Assembly (NCBI GenBank): GCA_034231615.1
Contig: CM067317.1
Span: 22,177,477-22,241,476, forward strand
DNA from: Meghimatium bilineatum
Taxonomy: Eukaryota > Mollusca > Gastropoda > Stylommatophora > Philomycidae
DNA length: 64,000 bases
Reading direction: 5' to 3'
In this document: positions 30,771 to 42,364 of the stretch, piece by piece
Layout of the letters: each line of letters begins with the position of its first letter
How positions within the stretch are numbered: the first letter of the stretch is position 1
Notes under the pieces: model-generated
The model's input: only the letters and a program-made list of their open reading frames with translations
The model's database searches: none
What the model was told of the DNA's origin: nothing
Translations under genes and position numbers: made by a program

Positions 30771-31706
30771 AATAGTATACTTAAGAAGAGGGGTGAGACA
30801 AGGATGCATTTTATCACCAAGCCTATTTAATATCTACACAGAGAATATCTTTAAAAATATAGAATAAATACCAGGACTCAAGATCAATGGGAAAATAATA
30901 AACAACCTTAGATATGCAGATGACACTGTTCTTTTGGCAGAAAGTGAACATAAACTACAAAAACTAATAGATCAAGTCAATAAATCAAGTAATGAATATG
31001 GACTGGATATAAATATTCAAAAAACAAAAACCATGATAATCAGCAAAGACACAGAAGAATAGGAGGTAAACATAAACATACAGAGAGAGAAACTACAACA
31101 AGTAAAACAGTATCAATATCTTGGACACAGTCACAAATGATGGCAGATGTGAAACAGAAGTTAAAAGGAGAATAGGAATGGCTAAAAGTACCTTCAATGA
31201 CATGAGAAAATTATTAATATCCAAACAAATTACAAACAAGTTAAAAATTAGAATTATAAAATGCTACATCTATTCCATATTAATGTATGGCTCAGAAACA
31301 TGGACACTAAATAAACAATTAGAAGACAAAATTGATGCCTTTGAGATGTGGGTATATAGAAGAATAGGGAGAGCATCATGGAAAGAGAAGAAAATAAATA
31401 AAGAGGTGCTAAAGACACTTAATACGAAGAAAGAACTACTAAGAGAAATAAAGATCAGGCAAATAAAATACTTTGGACACATTAAAAGACATGACACCTT
31501 ATTGAAGACCTTACTTGAGGGTAAAGTCAAAGGGAAGCGAGCAAGAGGTAGGCAGAGATACAAGTGGGAGAGTAACATCACACGATGGACAGGTTACAGT
31601 CTAGCAGAGTGCACCACCAAGATAAGAGACAGGAGATGTTGGAGATACGTTGCAGCCAACCTTCGTTGCGGAGATTGCACTTAATGATGATGATGAATAG
31701 TATACT
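30771..31706 (+). mobile_element. RTE-type LINE family A, 5'-truncated, with 11-bp target-site duplication
   Basis: AATAGTATACT at 30771-30781 recurs at 31696-31706. The insert (30782-31695) encodes RT from RGVRQGCILSPSLFNIYTEN through LRYADDTVLLAESE to the C-terminal KARGRQRYKWESN end (broken frame near 31125; in-frame stops at about 30865 and 31062). It ends in (GAT)n at 31685-31695. The protein matches RTE/BovB-type endonuclease-reverse transcriptases. It is the best-preserved family A copy; others are at 1494, 18345, 34693, 56610 and 58070. Confidence 0.88.
31121..31684 (+). CDS. RTE reverse transcriptase C-terminal ORF (fragment)
   Basis: 187 codons open: [76 protein letters not shown] and a Lys/Arg-rich end. 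This is the thumb and C-terminal region of an RTE-type RT; the catalytic YADD lies upstream (about 30920) in a different frame after a frameshift. A pseudogene remnant, not a host gene. Confidence 0.75.
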   Translation: MDTVTNDGRCETEVKRRIGMAKSTFNDMRKLLISKQITNKLKIRIIKCYIYSILMYGSETWTLNKQLEDKIDAFEMWVYRRIGRASWKEKKINKEVLKTLNTKKELLREIKIRQIKYFGHIKRHDTLLKTLLEGKVKGKRARGRQRYKWESNITRWTGYSLAECTTKIRDRRCWRYVAANLRCGDCT

Positions 31707-32050
31707 AATAGTAAGTGTTGAGAATACCATGGACTGCTAGAAAAACTAATGTAGAGGTGTTGAAAGAGTCAAATGCGAAACGGACCTTAATCAACAATAT
31801 AAGAAAAAGGCAATCTTCTTTTTTTGCCACTTCATGAAACAGGCAGGTTTAGAGAACATAGTCACAACATTAAAAATTGAAGGAAACAGAGACAGAGGAC
31901 GACAACGTGAGCAAATATTAGACAGTTTGACAACCTGGCACGGCAAGGAAACAACGACTTTGATACATAATAGTGTAGACAGAGAGCTGTGGAGAGCCAT
32001 GACCGCTTACGCCAGCCGGCATGGCATCTGATGATGATGAATAGTAAGTG
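31707..32050 (+). mobile_element. RTE-type LINE family B 3' end, with 11-bp target-site duplication
   Basis: AATAGTAAGTG at 31707-31717 recurs at 32040-32050. The 322-bp insert encodes [14 protein letters not shown], FFCHFMKQAGLENIVTTLKI and [20 protein letters not shown] text and ends in (GAT)n. It starts directly after the right duplication of the family A insertion. Confidence 0.85.
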
Positions 32051-32938
32051 AGGGATTAAGAGCAGGAAATCTGATAGATACTGACAAATTAGGCCTATAA
32101 AGTATAGTTTAAGTATAATTATTATTGTGTTATATTGGGCATATAAATAAAGAAATAAAATTATATGACATATGCTTACAAATAAGGTAAGACTAGCCAC
32201 TAGGCCTACACCTGATAGAAAAATTTACCGGCCTATATTTACTTGATTTTATATTACTTTATCTTAGCTGATTGATGAAAAAGACGGTTATGGGACTGCG
32301 CTCGTTCGTTTCGACTAGACAGAAGAGTCTATTGACTGACATTGTTGACAATAAAACTAGGCCTAATATAATATTGTAATATATTTTAAGAAAGTAAACG
32401 CATTAATAATCAGAAGAACTGAAGTCAAATTAATTTTGGTTTGGTTTACGATTCCGGGTACAGAATTGGTAAGTAACGCCCCCCAAAAATTAAAAATATT
32501 TGATGAGAACGAGCGACAACAGACAAATGCCGCAATTGGATTGGTGAATGACTGAATCATGAGCAATGGGAGGATACACAAAAACACATGAATATATGCA
32601 AGCTACAGTACATTTGAATCACAATTTTTATCAGATTTATTTCATATTTACGAAGATTACAAGAACGACATTTATATGTACAATTAAATTGCTTGATTTA
32701 ATACTGTAATAATAATTCAAATAGAAATGATGAAATCCAAATTGAAAAGAGATTGCCACGAAGCACATACACACCGACAAAAACTTCCGGGTCAAATCAT
32801 CAGAGAGTAACAGCTACTTTCTGTTTTTGAACAGTTGATTTCCGTTGGCTTAAAAATCATGTGATTTAATTGCTTTATCACTACATTCAAAAGCTTATTT
32901 TGACATAACACATATATAGTAATACCTAACTCATAAAA
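32051..32938. other. Upstream region of LAMTOR5
   Basis: Non-coding. A locally CpG-richer stretch at about 32285-32560 could hold promoter or first-exon sequence, possibly for divergent transcription with GMPPB. I see no decisive motif. Confidence 0.35.
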
Positions 32939-32973
32939 ATGGAAAAGGCTTTAGAGAAGGAAATGGGTGAAGT
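32939..32973 (+). CDS. LAMTOR5: LAMTOR5 exon 1
   Basis: 35 nt from the ATG: MEKALEKEMGE plus two bases. The donor gtacgt is chosen among nearby GTs because only it gives the phase needed by exon 2. Confidence 0.8.
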
Positions 32974-35900
32974 GTACGTAGGCGAAGTATTCTATTGACT
33001 CATAATAGGCAATGCGAATGTATAGGACAAATAATAATTATAGTAATAGGCTAAGACGGACACATTTCGAAGTAACTTGTCTTAGTCTTAGCATAGTAAA
33101 AAATAGCATACTACTGTGTACGTACTGAGATACATAAGATGCATTTCTGCGTCATTTCATTTGTTTTTGAACAGACAATTACAGACCTCTACATAGTTAG
33201 AAGTTGCCTTTATTTCTATTTTTAAATCTTTAACTATCACTAGATAGTAGCTCACTGTTCTGTTTGTAAAATGAATGACATGAACTTTTACTGATATATT
33301 TTTCATCTGCATGTGTTCTCCAAACTCTTGCAAATTAGCAGTGTGTAGTCTGGTGAACGGAATGCTTTGACTGTGTCATGGTTTACAGCCTTGCCGAGAT
33401 ATTTGCACCTTTTGACCTGAAACAAATGACTTCAGCATGTCTTCTGGGTCAATTTGATCATAAGGAATGATGACAGCCAACTCCATTATTCACCTCTTAC
33501 GACATTCGTGCACGTAAACAGTGGTGCTATTCTTTGCTCCGCGTTTGTGCCCCAGCATCACACAATCATGTACTGATATTCTAATTTTAAAGAACTGGTT
33601 CACAAAGACAAGACAGTTCAACAGTAAACTACATTAGTCTACATAGGGCCTTTCTCATGGCATTGGTGTAAGGAATAAGGCTTTCATTGACAAAATGAAG
33701 AATATATGTAACTCAAGATAGACATTGACAGAATAAATACAAATCTACAACTCATGCAAAAGACATTAACAATGCACAAAAATACTAACATGATACAGAT
33801 ATTATCAAAGGGTAAGATATATTTTCCTGAAGGTGCAGACATTGACATAATGAAAAAGCTATCATGTAATTGAAGATACCAGCATTTGCAGAATGAAAGA
33901 TAAATTTAACTAAAGTTGCAGATATTGACAAAATAAATGTAACTCAAGGCATGGAAATTTACAAAATACAAGGCAAATGTAACTCAAGATACAGATATTG
34001 TTAGAATAAAACATGGAAAATGCAACACTACAAACATACAAATCTCTATATTAAATCAATTTACTGGAACATGATTTTAATGCTTGCCAAGGTCACTGAT
34101 TAAATTTATTGGACATTTTCTCCTTTCTGTACAGATGCCATATATCTGGAGTATCTGGGATTATTTGTGTAGACAAAAATGGACTTTGTCTTGGAGGTTA
34201 GTTGTTAAACAGTTGTATGCATCATGTTATAAGGAAACTATAATACTGGTTGTGTTGGCTATTACTGTAAATAATATCAATTAAAATTTATCATTTTTTC
34301 TATGCTAGTTTTCAAACTTCTGCAGATTAGCAGAGTGTAGTCCAGACGACTACTGAATGTATTTATATTGCCTAGAAAATCACTACAGCCAAAGTATGCT
34401 GGGTTGATGGCTACGTCCTGAATAGAATATGCTACAAACTTTTTTTTAGTCCAGAGAACAGAATGTGTGTGTCATGGTTTGCAGCTTGCATTGCTTCTGG
34501 GTCAAGTATATGGATTGGGACATCTTTCATTAGTCACCCCTTACTTGCTTGCATTGCCTGCAAGTTTTACTAGTCTTTAGGCCTATTGGACCTGAAAACA
34601 CACTGACAAATTGAATTTGATGTAGACTGCAGTAAAACTATACTATATGATGAATTAGCAAGGAAAACTATTGCAAAAAGCTGATGAGTACATCATCATC
34701 AAGTGCCGTCTCTGCAACGAAGGTTGGCTGCAACAGTTCTCCAACATCCCCTGTCTCTTTTCTTGGTGGTGCACTCTGCTAGACTGTAACCTGTCCATCG
34801 TGTGATGTTACTCTCCCACTTGTATCTCTGCCTACCTCTTGCTCGCTTCCCTTTGACTTTACCCTCAAGAAAGGTCTTCAGTAAGGTGTCATGACTTTTA
34901 ATGTGTCAAAAATATTTTATTTGCCCGATCTTTATTTTCCTTAGTAGTTCTTTCTTCATATTAAGTGTTTTTAGCACCTGATGTGTACAAAGAGACTACA
35001 AGTTCTTCGATATAAGTACAGATATACACAGAAAAATTGTGGGGAAAACCAGACTATAACATCATTTTTTGTAATATCTATCTATTATTTTTTCTCTGCT
35101 TATGGTGTTAGGTGTCACAGGATGGAATAATTATTGTTTTACTGGCTATCTTAGCATTGTTGTGAATTATGTCATTTGATCTCGATATGAAGTAATATTG
35201 CGACGTTTCAGGATGTTCCTTTAATCTATCTTCTTGATATCAAGTAATATTGTGACATCTCGGAACATTGGTAACTCCTTCAATCTACCTTCTTCTTGGT
35301 CTTCCTCTTTTTATTTCCATTTTGATGTTGTATGCTCTTGCTGCTGGCAAATATGGATCTATTCTTATTTACACAGTATTCATAGACTTAACAAAAGCAT
35401 TAGACACAGTTGGTAGAGTGTCTGTGGAAGATCATAGCAAAATATGGTTACCCACAGAAATTTATCACAATGTTGCAGCAAGTGCACAATGGAATGCAAG
35501 CTAAAGTTCAGATGATCAAGAGTTATCTGTAACATTTCCTTGAGTTAAACAGGGATATATATTAGCACTTACCTTGTATAGCATCATGTTCTCTGCTATG
35601 TTGAATGATGCTTTCTGAGATCAGGTATGGGAGTAGACACCAGATATCACATTGATGGAAAATTATTCAACCTTCAGCATCTTCAAACAAAAACTAAAGT
35701 CAAATTACACATCAAACATAATCGGGGATCTCCTATTTGCTGATGACTGTGCCCTAAATTCCAACTCTGAGACTGATCTTCAAATTATTATGGGCACATT
35801 CTACAAAACCTATACTAACTTTCAGTTCACTGTTAATATGGTATGGAAAAAATAAGTCATGTTACAACCAATATCTGGCAAAATCTATCACGAGCCCTGC

Positions 35901-38900
35901 ATAAAGATAAATGGCATAAACCTGAAATTTGTGAGTAGATTCACATACATAGGTAGTACACTATCACAGGATCTCCAAGACAAGCAGCACTTTTGGCAGA
36001 TTTTACATAAATTTGTGGCATAGAAGTGGCATTAAACTACGCAGAAAGTTTACAGAGCAGTAGTACGAACTCTTAGTCAAGGACATAACTGAATTTCGTC
36101 ACAAGTCATCATCATTTGTGATGGCATGAACAATACACATTGTCATTTAGTGACCAAACCATTTCAGTCTTTGTTTTTCATTATATATGACTATAGATGT
36201 TGTTCCAATAGTTCTTGTAATCTATTCATCCGTGACATGACCTTTTCTTATTATGTTTGCTGTTTTTCTTAGACATATCATTTCATATGTAGTAATCTTT
36301 CTCTTATGTTCTTTAGTTAGTGTCCAAGTCTGACACACAATGTTGGTATGAAGATTGAATTTATGATTTACCTTTTAGTTTCCATTGGATAGATTTGTGT
36401 TTCAAGATTTATATAAGTTCATAATTTATGTAGTTAGCATTTTGAATTTCTGTCTTGATCTCTGTCCATTTATCCATTGTCTGTAAAAATGCTCACAAGG
36501 TACTTAAATTCCTGCACTTTCAAATGGTAAAAAATAATCCAACAGTCCATTCTGATATGTGATTCCTGATTTTTGATAAGGAACAAGCAACATAGTACTG
36601 GGGGCATTCCCATATATGCTCTGCTTGCCGTTTCATCAGCCATCTAAAATTGTATGAGCTCAGTGTCCCAGTCAGTTGCTGATTACTCGTTCTTCTGATC
36701 TTTCCGAGAAGGAGCACTTTCTCCCATTGCCTCTAGTCACTCCCAGTTCTATCATTCTCTGAATATGTACATTGTCTCATGTGACTTCCTCCTCGTCTTC
36801 CCGTAGGGTATCCATGACTGCTCTATATATCATTATATGTGATATATATGTAAATGAGAAACATTATTTGCAATAGACTGCTATCATTGTATTGACTGCA
36901 AACTAAAAAAACTAACTGAAATGAAGTCTACTGGGATGTAGTTTTTGAGAAAAATGATGAAAATATCATGACCAGATAAGAAAATTAGGTACTATACAAG
37001 TAGATGCCACCACAGTTGAGTTATCCTTTGCTTATGTTTGTAAATTTCATATTCATCATTTAATAATTTAAATATTGATTTATTTTGGGTTGGGGGTTAG
37101 GATCATTGTGTTTTACATAATTAGCCCCAACCCTAAATAAATACATATTTCAATTATTAAATGATGAGCATGGAATTTACAAATATAAACAAGGATAATA
37201 ATTAAAACATGTGGTGGCATCTATTTGTACTGTACTGAAAATTAATGTAAAGTCTCTCTGAGACACTGGAGTAAAAAGACAAAATTATAGCAAAAATTAG
37301 AGACATTGCAGTCAAGGTTCATGTATAACGTGATGAAAAGATCAAAGCTTGAACATTTAATAACTGTCAAAAATATAAAGAGCAGAAGAAGGCAACGTGA
37401 GAGGATGATGGATTGGTAATAAATTATGGCTTGTGAGAAAGTCATTGACTGAATTAATTAGCAGTACAAGAGACAGTGTTGTGGAGAAAAATGATTGCAT
37501 ATGGCACTTTGCATGGCACTTGATGAAGATGAAGTAATCCTTTTAAATGTTAGTAGGTAGCTCTTGACAGAAAAGACCTTTCTGACAAAACCATAGACCC
37601 TTCTTAGTTGTGATGTGGTAACTCATGTGACACCCGTGCTCATAATTTTCATTGCTTCAAAGGCATTGTTAGGCTTGTTGGTTTATGGATGTATTTTTGG
37701 TCCTTGAAGGAAAGCATTCCAGTGCATTGTAAATGCCAGGATTGTAACATCCAACCAGGGTATAGAATATATTTTTGGGTCAATTATTGCATCATTCTTT
37801 CATATTTATTGACTAATCTGAAAGTATCTGGGATTATTAGTCATATCATCTACTAGAAGTATAATATAACATGACGGTTTGTCTGTTAGGTCACTGATAA
37901 GACTTGTAGACCTGTTAGGTCACTGGTAAAACTTGTAGACCATTTTCATGCAGATGACACTTGGTTAATTTTCCATTTATTGTAACTTACATTCTTAATA
38001 AGTTGTAATACAGTTATACTTTTGTCTTCATGTTTTTTTGTGTATGCCTATTCTTACCTTGATAAAGTTCATTTAGCCAAAGCATTGACCTTGTATAACA
38101 TTTTTGTATTTGTAAAATGAAATTTCCACTAATATTTATGTCTATTGTCTAGTCTCAGTTGGATAGTGGCACTACTTGTCTACACGTGCAGTTAAGTGCA
38201 GGGGTGGTAACTTTAGTTTGCATTCCATGACTAGATATGCTACCTTTGTTGTGCTAAATGTATTTGTGTTCAAATGGTCTTTGATTTTATCTAATAGTTT
38301 CGTTCTTGATCTCCCTCTGGCTTTGTAACCTGATCATGTTTTATTATATGGACTTGTAGGGAGCTAGGTGTATTCCATCTGTAATAGGTTTATTTAAATT
38401 GACTAGTCTTTTATAAACTATTATTGTTAGTTTGCTATCTGTCTATCTACTCAATAAACCCTATGTTGCTTTTCATCGTCAGGGGTAGAAGAGTTTTCTG
38501 GAGTTGGCCCTCTTATGTGCTGAGTATATTGTGGAATTTGTCTCTCCATTTTACTACGAGCACTTTTAGTTCTCACTGTCAGATTGCTAATCCTGTCACA
38601 GTGTTATATCAGGAAAACCTCACCTGGCTACACTGTGATCTCTAATTAACACATTCATTAATGAGTATGCAATATGTTCGTTTGAAATATTGTAAATATG
38701 ATATTTTGTATCTGCAGCTAAAGGGAATATTCCTCAACAATGTAGTGGTTATCTCAGTGCTATAATTGTGCAGGCTTCTGCATTATCACAGAGTGAGAGT
38801 CCTGTTGATCCAGTCATCTGTCTGGAAACAGAGCATGGGTAATATTTTTGTAATGGTTTTAATATTATAGGAAGTGCTTTAATAGATCTGTAAAGAAAGC

Positions 38901-40053
38901 AAAAGAATGTTATTGTTGTTTTATCAATTCTCCTATTAACTTGAAAATCACATCCTCAATAGATTAGATTCATCTTGGCCTGTCTGTCACTATTCCTTCA
39001 AGTTCTTTCCATGTCTTAACCATTCCTCTTCTATGCTTATAACTCTTTCTTTCAGGTGTTTCTCAGTCTTTTTCTTTTCCTCTTTCTCTCTGGTTCCAGA
39101 ATTTTGCCTGCATTACAATAATTTTTTGTAGTCTTCTTATCAAAGTGTCTAGTCAAATCCATTCTAGGTGCATTGAGATTCAATTATAAATATATATAAA
39201 ATATGTCATGAAACTGCTCACATCATTCAACAGTGGTACTGATAATGATGACAATCTAATGAATAACATTCTAATCTGTTTGAAGATTTTAAGTAATCAC
39301 ATGTTCTTCTATGTGAGAAACTCCATTATGATAGTTTTCATTTCACAACTCAGATCCATGTCTATGTCTCACACATCTCAGTCTGTTTGTGACATGACTA
39401 ACTTTATTACCATTCACTCAATTTTTTGTAAAGAAGATATCCCTTTACTGCATTAAAACACATACCTGTGTTGACAGTGATTCTAGAATAATGCCTGCAT
39501 TACAATACTTTCTTGTAGTTTTCATGAAATTCATTTTTCTCCAATACAAATTTGTAATGAAAAATTGAATGTAAAATTATGTGAATGTATGTGGCTATGT
39601 CAATAGTGACATGGACAGCAGTAGAAAGGTCAAGAACGTTTGATCATGGATAACTTTGAGGTTGGTGACCAATGCAGTATATGGAAACCATTGATGCAGA
39701 TGTTCTCTGTTAGTGGAAGTGGTAGAAACACTGAATGTATTAGCTACCACCACCGAAGTCAGATGTGTTGGCCCATTAGTGGAAATAAAATGGTCACACA
39801 GAACATTTCCATTCCATTCTCTGGACTACATCTTTCTGGAAAATGAGTGAAACATTTGTCCTGTTACAAGAGCGATTCGATGGGTGTTTGAGGAAGTATA
39901 AAAATAAAATGTAAAAATGAATTTACATTATCTCTAAAGAAATAATTTTTCACCCTTACATATTGACATTTTTTTTTTGCTCAATTATTATGCAGGTCAT
40001 TGTTGGTAAAGAAATCAAACAACCTAACTACAGCAATTTTCAAGTCAAGCTGA
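32939..40053 (+). CDS. LAMTOR5: Ragulator complex protein LAMTOR5 (HBXIP homologue), 4 exons
   Basis: Small roadblock-fold subunit of the lysosomal Ragulator scaffold that anchors Rag GTPases and mTORC1. Exons: 32939-32973, 34135-34196, 38718-38838, 39996-40053. All junctions are AG/GT, phases agree, and the total is 276 nt: 91 codons plus stop, the same length I recall for human LAMTOR5. The protein starts MEKALEKEMGEV, then CHISGVSGIICVDKNGLCLG (aligns with the SIVGVLCTDSQGLNLG region of the family), AKGNIPQQCSGYLSAIIVQA (aligns with the GTLSDEHAGVISVL region), DPVICLETEHG (family VVCLESDNG) and LLVKKSNNLTTAIFKSS at the end. None of the exons forms a sizeable ORF. Introns hold family S, RTE and minisatellite DNA. 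Identity rests on aligned motifs from memory plus exact length. Confidence 0.9.
33300..33570 (-). mobile_element. SINE-like repeat, family S
   Basis: The reverse complement contains GTCGTAAGAGGTGAATAATG, GGAGTTGGCTGTCATC, CCAGAAGACATGCTGAAG and TGTAAACCATGACACAG; it aligns with 42365-42600. LAMTOR5 intron 1. Confidence 0.55.
33640..34020. repeat. Degenerate short tandem repeat
   Basis: The block AACTCAAGATACAGATATTG and variants (ATTGACA-AATAAA) recurs about every 40-50 bp with heavy decay. Confidence 0.5.
34135..34196 (+). CDS. LAMTOR5: LAMTOR5 exon 2
   Basis: 62 nt; acceptor after CTTTCTGTACAG, donor gttagt. Encodes CHISGVSGIICVDKNGLCLG. Confidence 0.9.
34315..34580 (-). mobile_element. 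SINE-like repeat, family S
   Basis: Shares the 5' block AACTTCTGCAGATTAGCAGA with the copy at 33300 and the block ACCATGACACACACATTCTG with family S elsewhere. LAMTOR5 intron 2. Confidence 0.5.
34681..34988 (-). mobile_element. Family A RTE 3' end with near-perfect target-site duplication
   Basis: The reverse complement matches the last ~285 bases of family A (AAGTGCCGTCTCTGCAACGA terminus read in reverse). CTGATGAGTAC (34681-34691) and CTGATGTGTAC (34978-34988) flank it with one mismatch. Confidence 0.8.
35345..36120 (+). mobile_element. Family H LINE, internally deleted copy
   Basis: Frameshifted RT text: YTVFIDLTKALDTV, LTLYSIMFSAMLNDAF, catalytic LLFADDCALNSNSETDLQ, FTYIGSTLSQ. After KVYRAVV it jumps straight to the family's extreme 3' end (ACTCTTAGTCAAGGACATAA), so about 0.5 kb carrying the thumb and zinc finger is missing. 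LAMTOR5 intron 2. Confidence 0.75.
36165..36510 (-). mobile_element. RTE-type fragment, family L
   Basis: Minus-strand text LTKEHKRKITTYEMICLRKT, then ITRTIGTTSIVIYNEKQRLK and WFGH, matching the family L copy at 44305-45175. Confidence 0.7.
36520..36840 (-). mobile_element. RNase H-bearing LINE 3' fragment, family G
   Basis: The minus strand reads GKIRRTSNQQLTGTLSSYNF, RWLMKRQAEHIWECP. It aligns with the C terminus of the ORF at 52302-52766 and with 40340-40660. Confidence 0.6.
36980..37244. mobile_element. MITE with ~105-bp inverted arms and 8-bp target-site duplication
   Basis: GAAAATTA at 36980-36987 recurs at 37237-37244. The 249-bp insert is a palindrome: the left arm from GGTACTATACAAGTAGATGC and the right arm, in reverse, from AGTACAGTACAAATAGATGC. 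They pair through CATCATTTAATAATT to a GGGTTGGGG centre. The 8-bp duplication suggests a hAT-like mobiliser (inference). Confidence 0.85.
37245..37540 (+). mobile_element. RTE-type 3' fragment, family D
   Basis: Reads MYNVMKRSKLEHLITVKNIK, a SRRRQRERMMDW block and a TGGCACTTGATGAAGATGAA end, as in RTE C termini. It directly follows the MITE. Confidence 0.55.
38460..38545 (+). mobile_element. Possible family D fragment
   Basis: GTAGAAGAGTTTTCTGGAGT resembles GTGGAAGAGTTCTCTGGAGA at about 45785. Short and weak. Confidence 0.3.
38718..38838 (+). CDS. LAMTOR5: LAMTOR5 exon 3
   Basis: 121 nt; acceptor TATCTGCAG, donor gtaata. Encodes the central helix and strand, ending ICLETEH. Confidence 0.92.
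38839..39600. other. LAMTOR5 intron 3 sequence, nothing recognised
   Basis: No exon or repeat that I can support. Confidence 0.5.
39600..39905 (+). mobile_element. SINE-like repeat, family S (3' part)
   Basis: GGAAATAAAATGGTCACACA and CCATTCTCTGGACTACATCT align with 4735-4900. It lies about 90 bp upstream of LAMTOR5 exon 4. Confidence 0.5.
39996..40053 (+). CDS. LAMTOR5: LAMTOR5 exon 4 and stop
   Basis: 58 nt after a poly-T tract and TATGCAG: GSLLVKKSNNLTTAIFKSS then TGA. Matches the family's final strand. Confidence 0.9.
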
Positions 40054-40334
40054 TGAACAGGAAAACCTTCCTATTTGTGCTGTTTGATAATTGAGTAGCA
40101 TTTCAGTGATACATCTATAAATACACTTGAAAATACATTTATGCTTTGATTACATGTCTGTATCTACAATAAGGTTGTTGAATGTGTTAAAATATACATC
40201 TAATCATCAAACCTACAAGCCCCAAGGTTGTAGGGGTGCCTCTTTAGAAACATTAACACAAAAATCCAACTATGCTTCTCTTCTCTCAGTGCTCCTTTGA
40301 ATGTGGATTAAGTTTGTCCATACTTCAATCAACT

Positions 40335-40338
40335 CTTG

Positions 40339-40372
<34 letters not shown>

Positions 40373-40660
40373 CTTGATTAGAAACTAGCATCATAGCACA
40401 AGGGATATTCCCATAAGAGCTCTGCTCTCTGTTTTAGTAGCCATTGCAGCGTATGTAAACTCAAAGTCCTGATCAGGTATTGATTATGTGATCTTCGGTT
40501 CTTTCCAAACAGAGTACATTTTCTTCCTTCAATCACTTCCATTTCTGTCATTCTTTGTATATGTACATTTTCAGTCTCATTGTCAACATCTTCATTTTGC
40601 AATGAATTTATGACTGCTTTAATTAGCTTTTTCTCTTCTCAGTACACTTGAATCAACTAT
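40335..40660 (-). mobile_element. Family G LINE 3' end with (TC)n tail
   Basis: Minus-strand text MTEMEVIEGRKCTLFGKNRR, SLHTLQWLLKQRAELLWEYP matches 52302-52766. It is followed by CTAATCAAGAAAAGAGAGAG, so the (TC)n microsatellite at 40338-40368 is the element's own (GA)n tail. The 3' end points back towards LAMTOR5. Confidence 0.75.
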
Positions 40661-40699
40661 ACTTGGTTAAATCTCCTTTAGGCTGCCCATCACTAATAA

Positions 40700-41535
40700 A
40701 CTATGTCTAAGTCCATGTCCAACGAGAGACTGCCCTGGATAAAAACTAGTTAAAAAAAAAATTATAAACAACTTATTTGTTTTGTGCTTGATTAATTCAG
40801 GCAAGCATAATTTTGATCAGATGCCTAGTAGAAAAGAAATAAACAAAATCAATTAAAAACAAAATAGCCAAACAAAATTCCAGTTAGCAACTCAACTAAA
40901 ATTGTATATTTCTTTAAAATGTCTATCTGGATCACATAGTTTTAAAAAAAACAAATTGTTGAGGGTTGCATGAGTTGATGGTGCTTTTCACATGCTTTCA
41001 GTTGGACAGCCCTGACCTAGAGTGTCAGTTATTAATAGGACATTTGTAAATTATCATTTTTAATAATTGATATGTTAGCATGTTTATTTAACAGTGCTGG
41101 AAGATTGACGGTACAAGATATTCCTGAAAAAATACTTTAGGCGTAGAAATTATCATTTAAGCAACCAAGCAAACTCCAATTTTTACTCACTATTTTCCTG
41201 TTTCATTTTTACTTTCCTACACATATTTAAGGTCTTCTATATTTATCTTTGTAATATTAACTATACTTTGGGAACCTTCTATTCCTTTTTCATCATTTCT
41301 GACCGTATCTATTGCTTTTTCCTATTTCTATCAGGTTTATTTACATATCTGTGCTCGACATCTGATGACCTATTTATCACTGAAAAGGAGGATTAAACTT
41401 TTATTACTTTCACTCTGCACCTTCTTGTTGAGATAGTTCTAACTCTCAACTGAAATTTATTTCTTCTGGCAGCAATATTAACAAGAAGAAGAACAAGAAA
41501 TAAAGTCCATCACCAAGAACTCTATGCATAGGATA
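40700..41535. other. Spacer, nothing recognised
   Basis: No feature supported. Confidence 0.5.
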
Positions 41536-41539
41536 TGAA

Positions 41540-41900
41540 ACTTTTTACATTCTTGCAGCCATAAAATATGTTGCTATCCATGGAATAGAAAGAATGAAAC
41601 AGTCTTTATTAGACATCTTTACTTCCTTGCAACCTAAAAGATGATAATATTCATGGGTTGAAAGGAAAGAATGGAACAGTCTTTGTTAGGCATCTTTACT
41701 TTCTTGCAACCAAAACAGATTATAATATTATTTTTTTGAAAGGAAAGAGTGGAACAGTCTTTGTTAGACATCTTTACTTCCTTGCAACCTAAAAGATGAT
41801 AATATTCATGGTTTGAAAGGAAAGAAAAATTGAGTAAATTTTCTTTGTAGACATCTTTACTTCCATGCAACTAAACAGATGATATTCCATGGATTAACAG
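41540..41900. repeat. Tandem repeat, about 76 bp, 4-5 copies
   Basis: The unit contains GACATCTTTACTTCCTTGCA and GATGATAATATTCATGG; one copy has an internal substitution block. Imperfect. Confidence 0.85.
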
Positions 41901-42364
41901 ATAGATTATTAGACTAGTCTCACAGCCCAACTTGTATGAATTTAGCCATGATTTGAGTGCAGCAAACATCATGGCATTTCACAAGGCATTGGCAGCATTA
42001 CTAAAATGTGTAAGTAGTACCTTCAAATTCAATAATAATTTTAAAAAAAGACAATGTTCTACATAGGATAGGCTTAATGATTATATTTGTTAAGAATTCT
42101 ATGAACTAGGAAGAGTGGAACAATTTATTTTTAAAGCTAAAATAGAAGGAGTCAGAGACTGCAGTAAGACTGTGCACCATATGGTAAATAAATATAATAA
42201 TCCATTCATCTATGAACTCATAATCCGTCATGGTGGCATGGGTACTACATCGGTTGCACCAACACGCAGAGTCCTCTGCCCGATCTATCTTCAAAGATGT
42301 GGATGAGTGTATCGGACATGTGCTGCCAGATCCTGAAAGGGAAGCACAAAATATCAACACTCTT

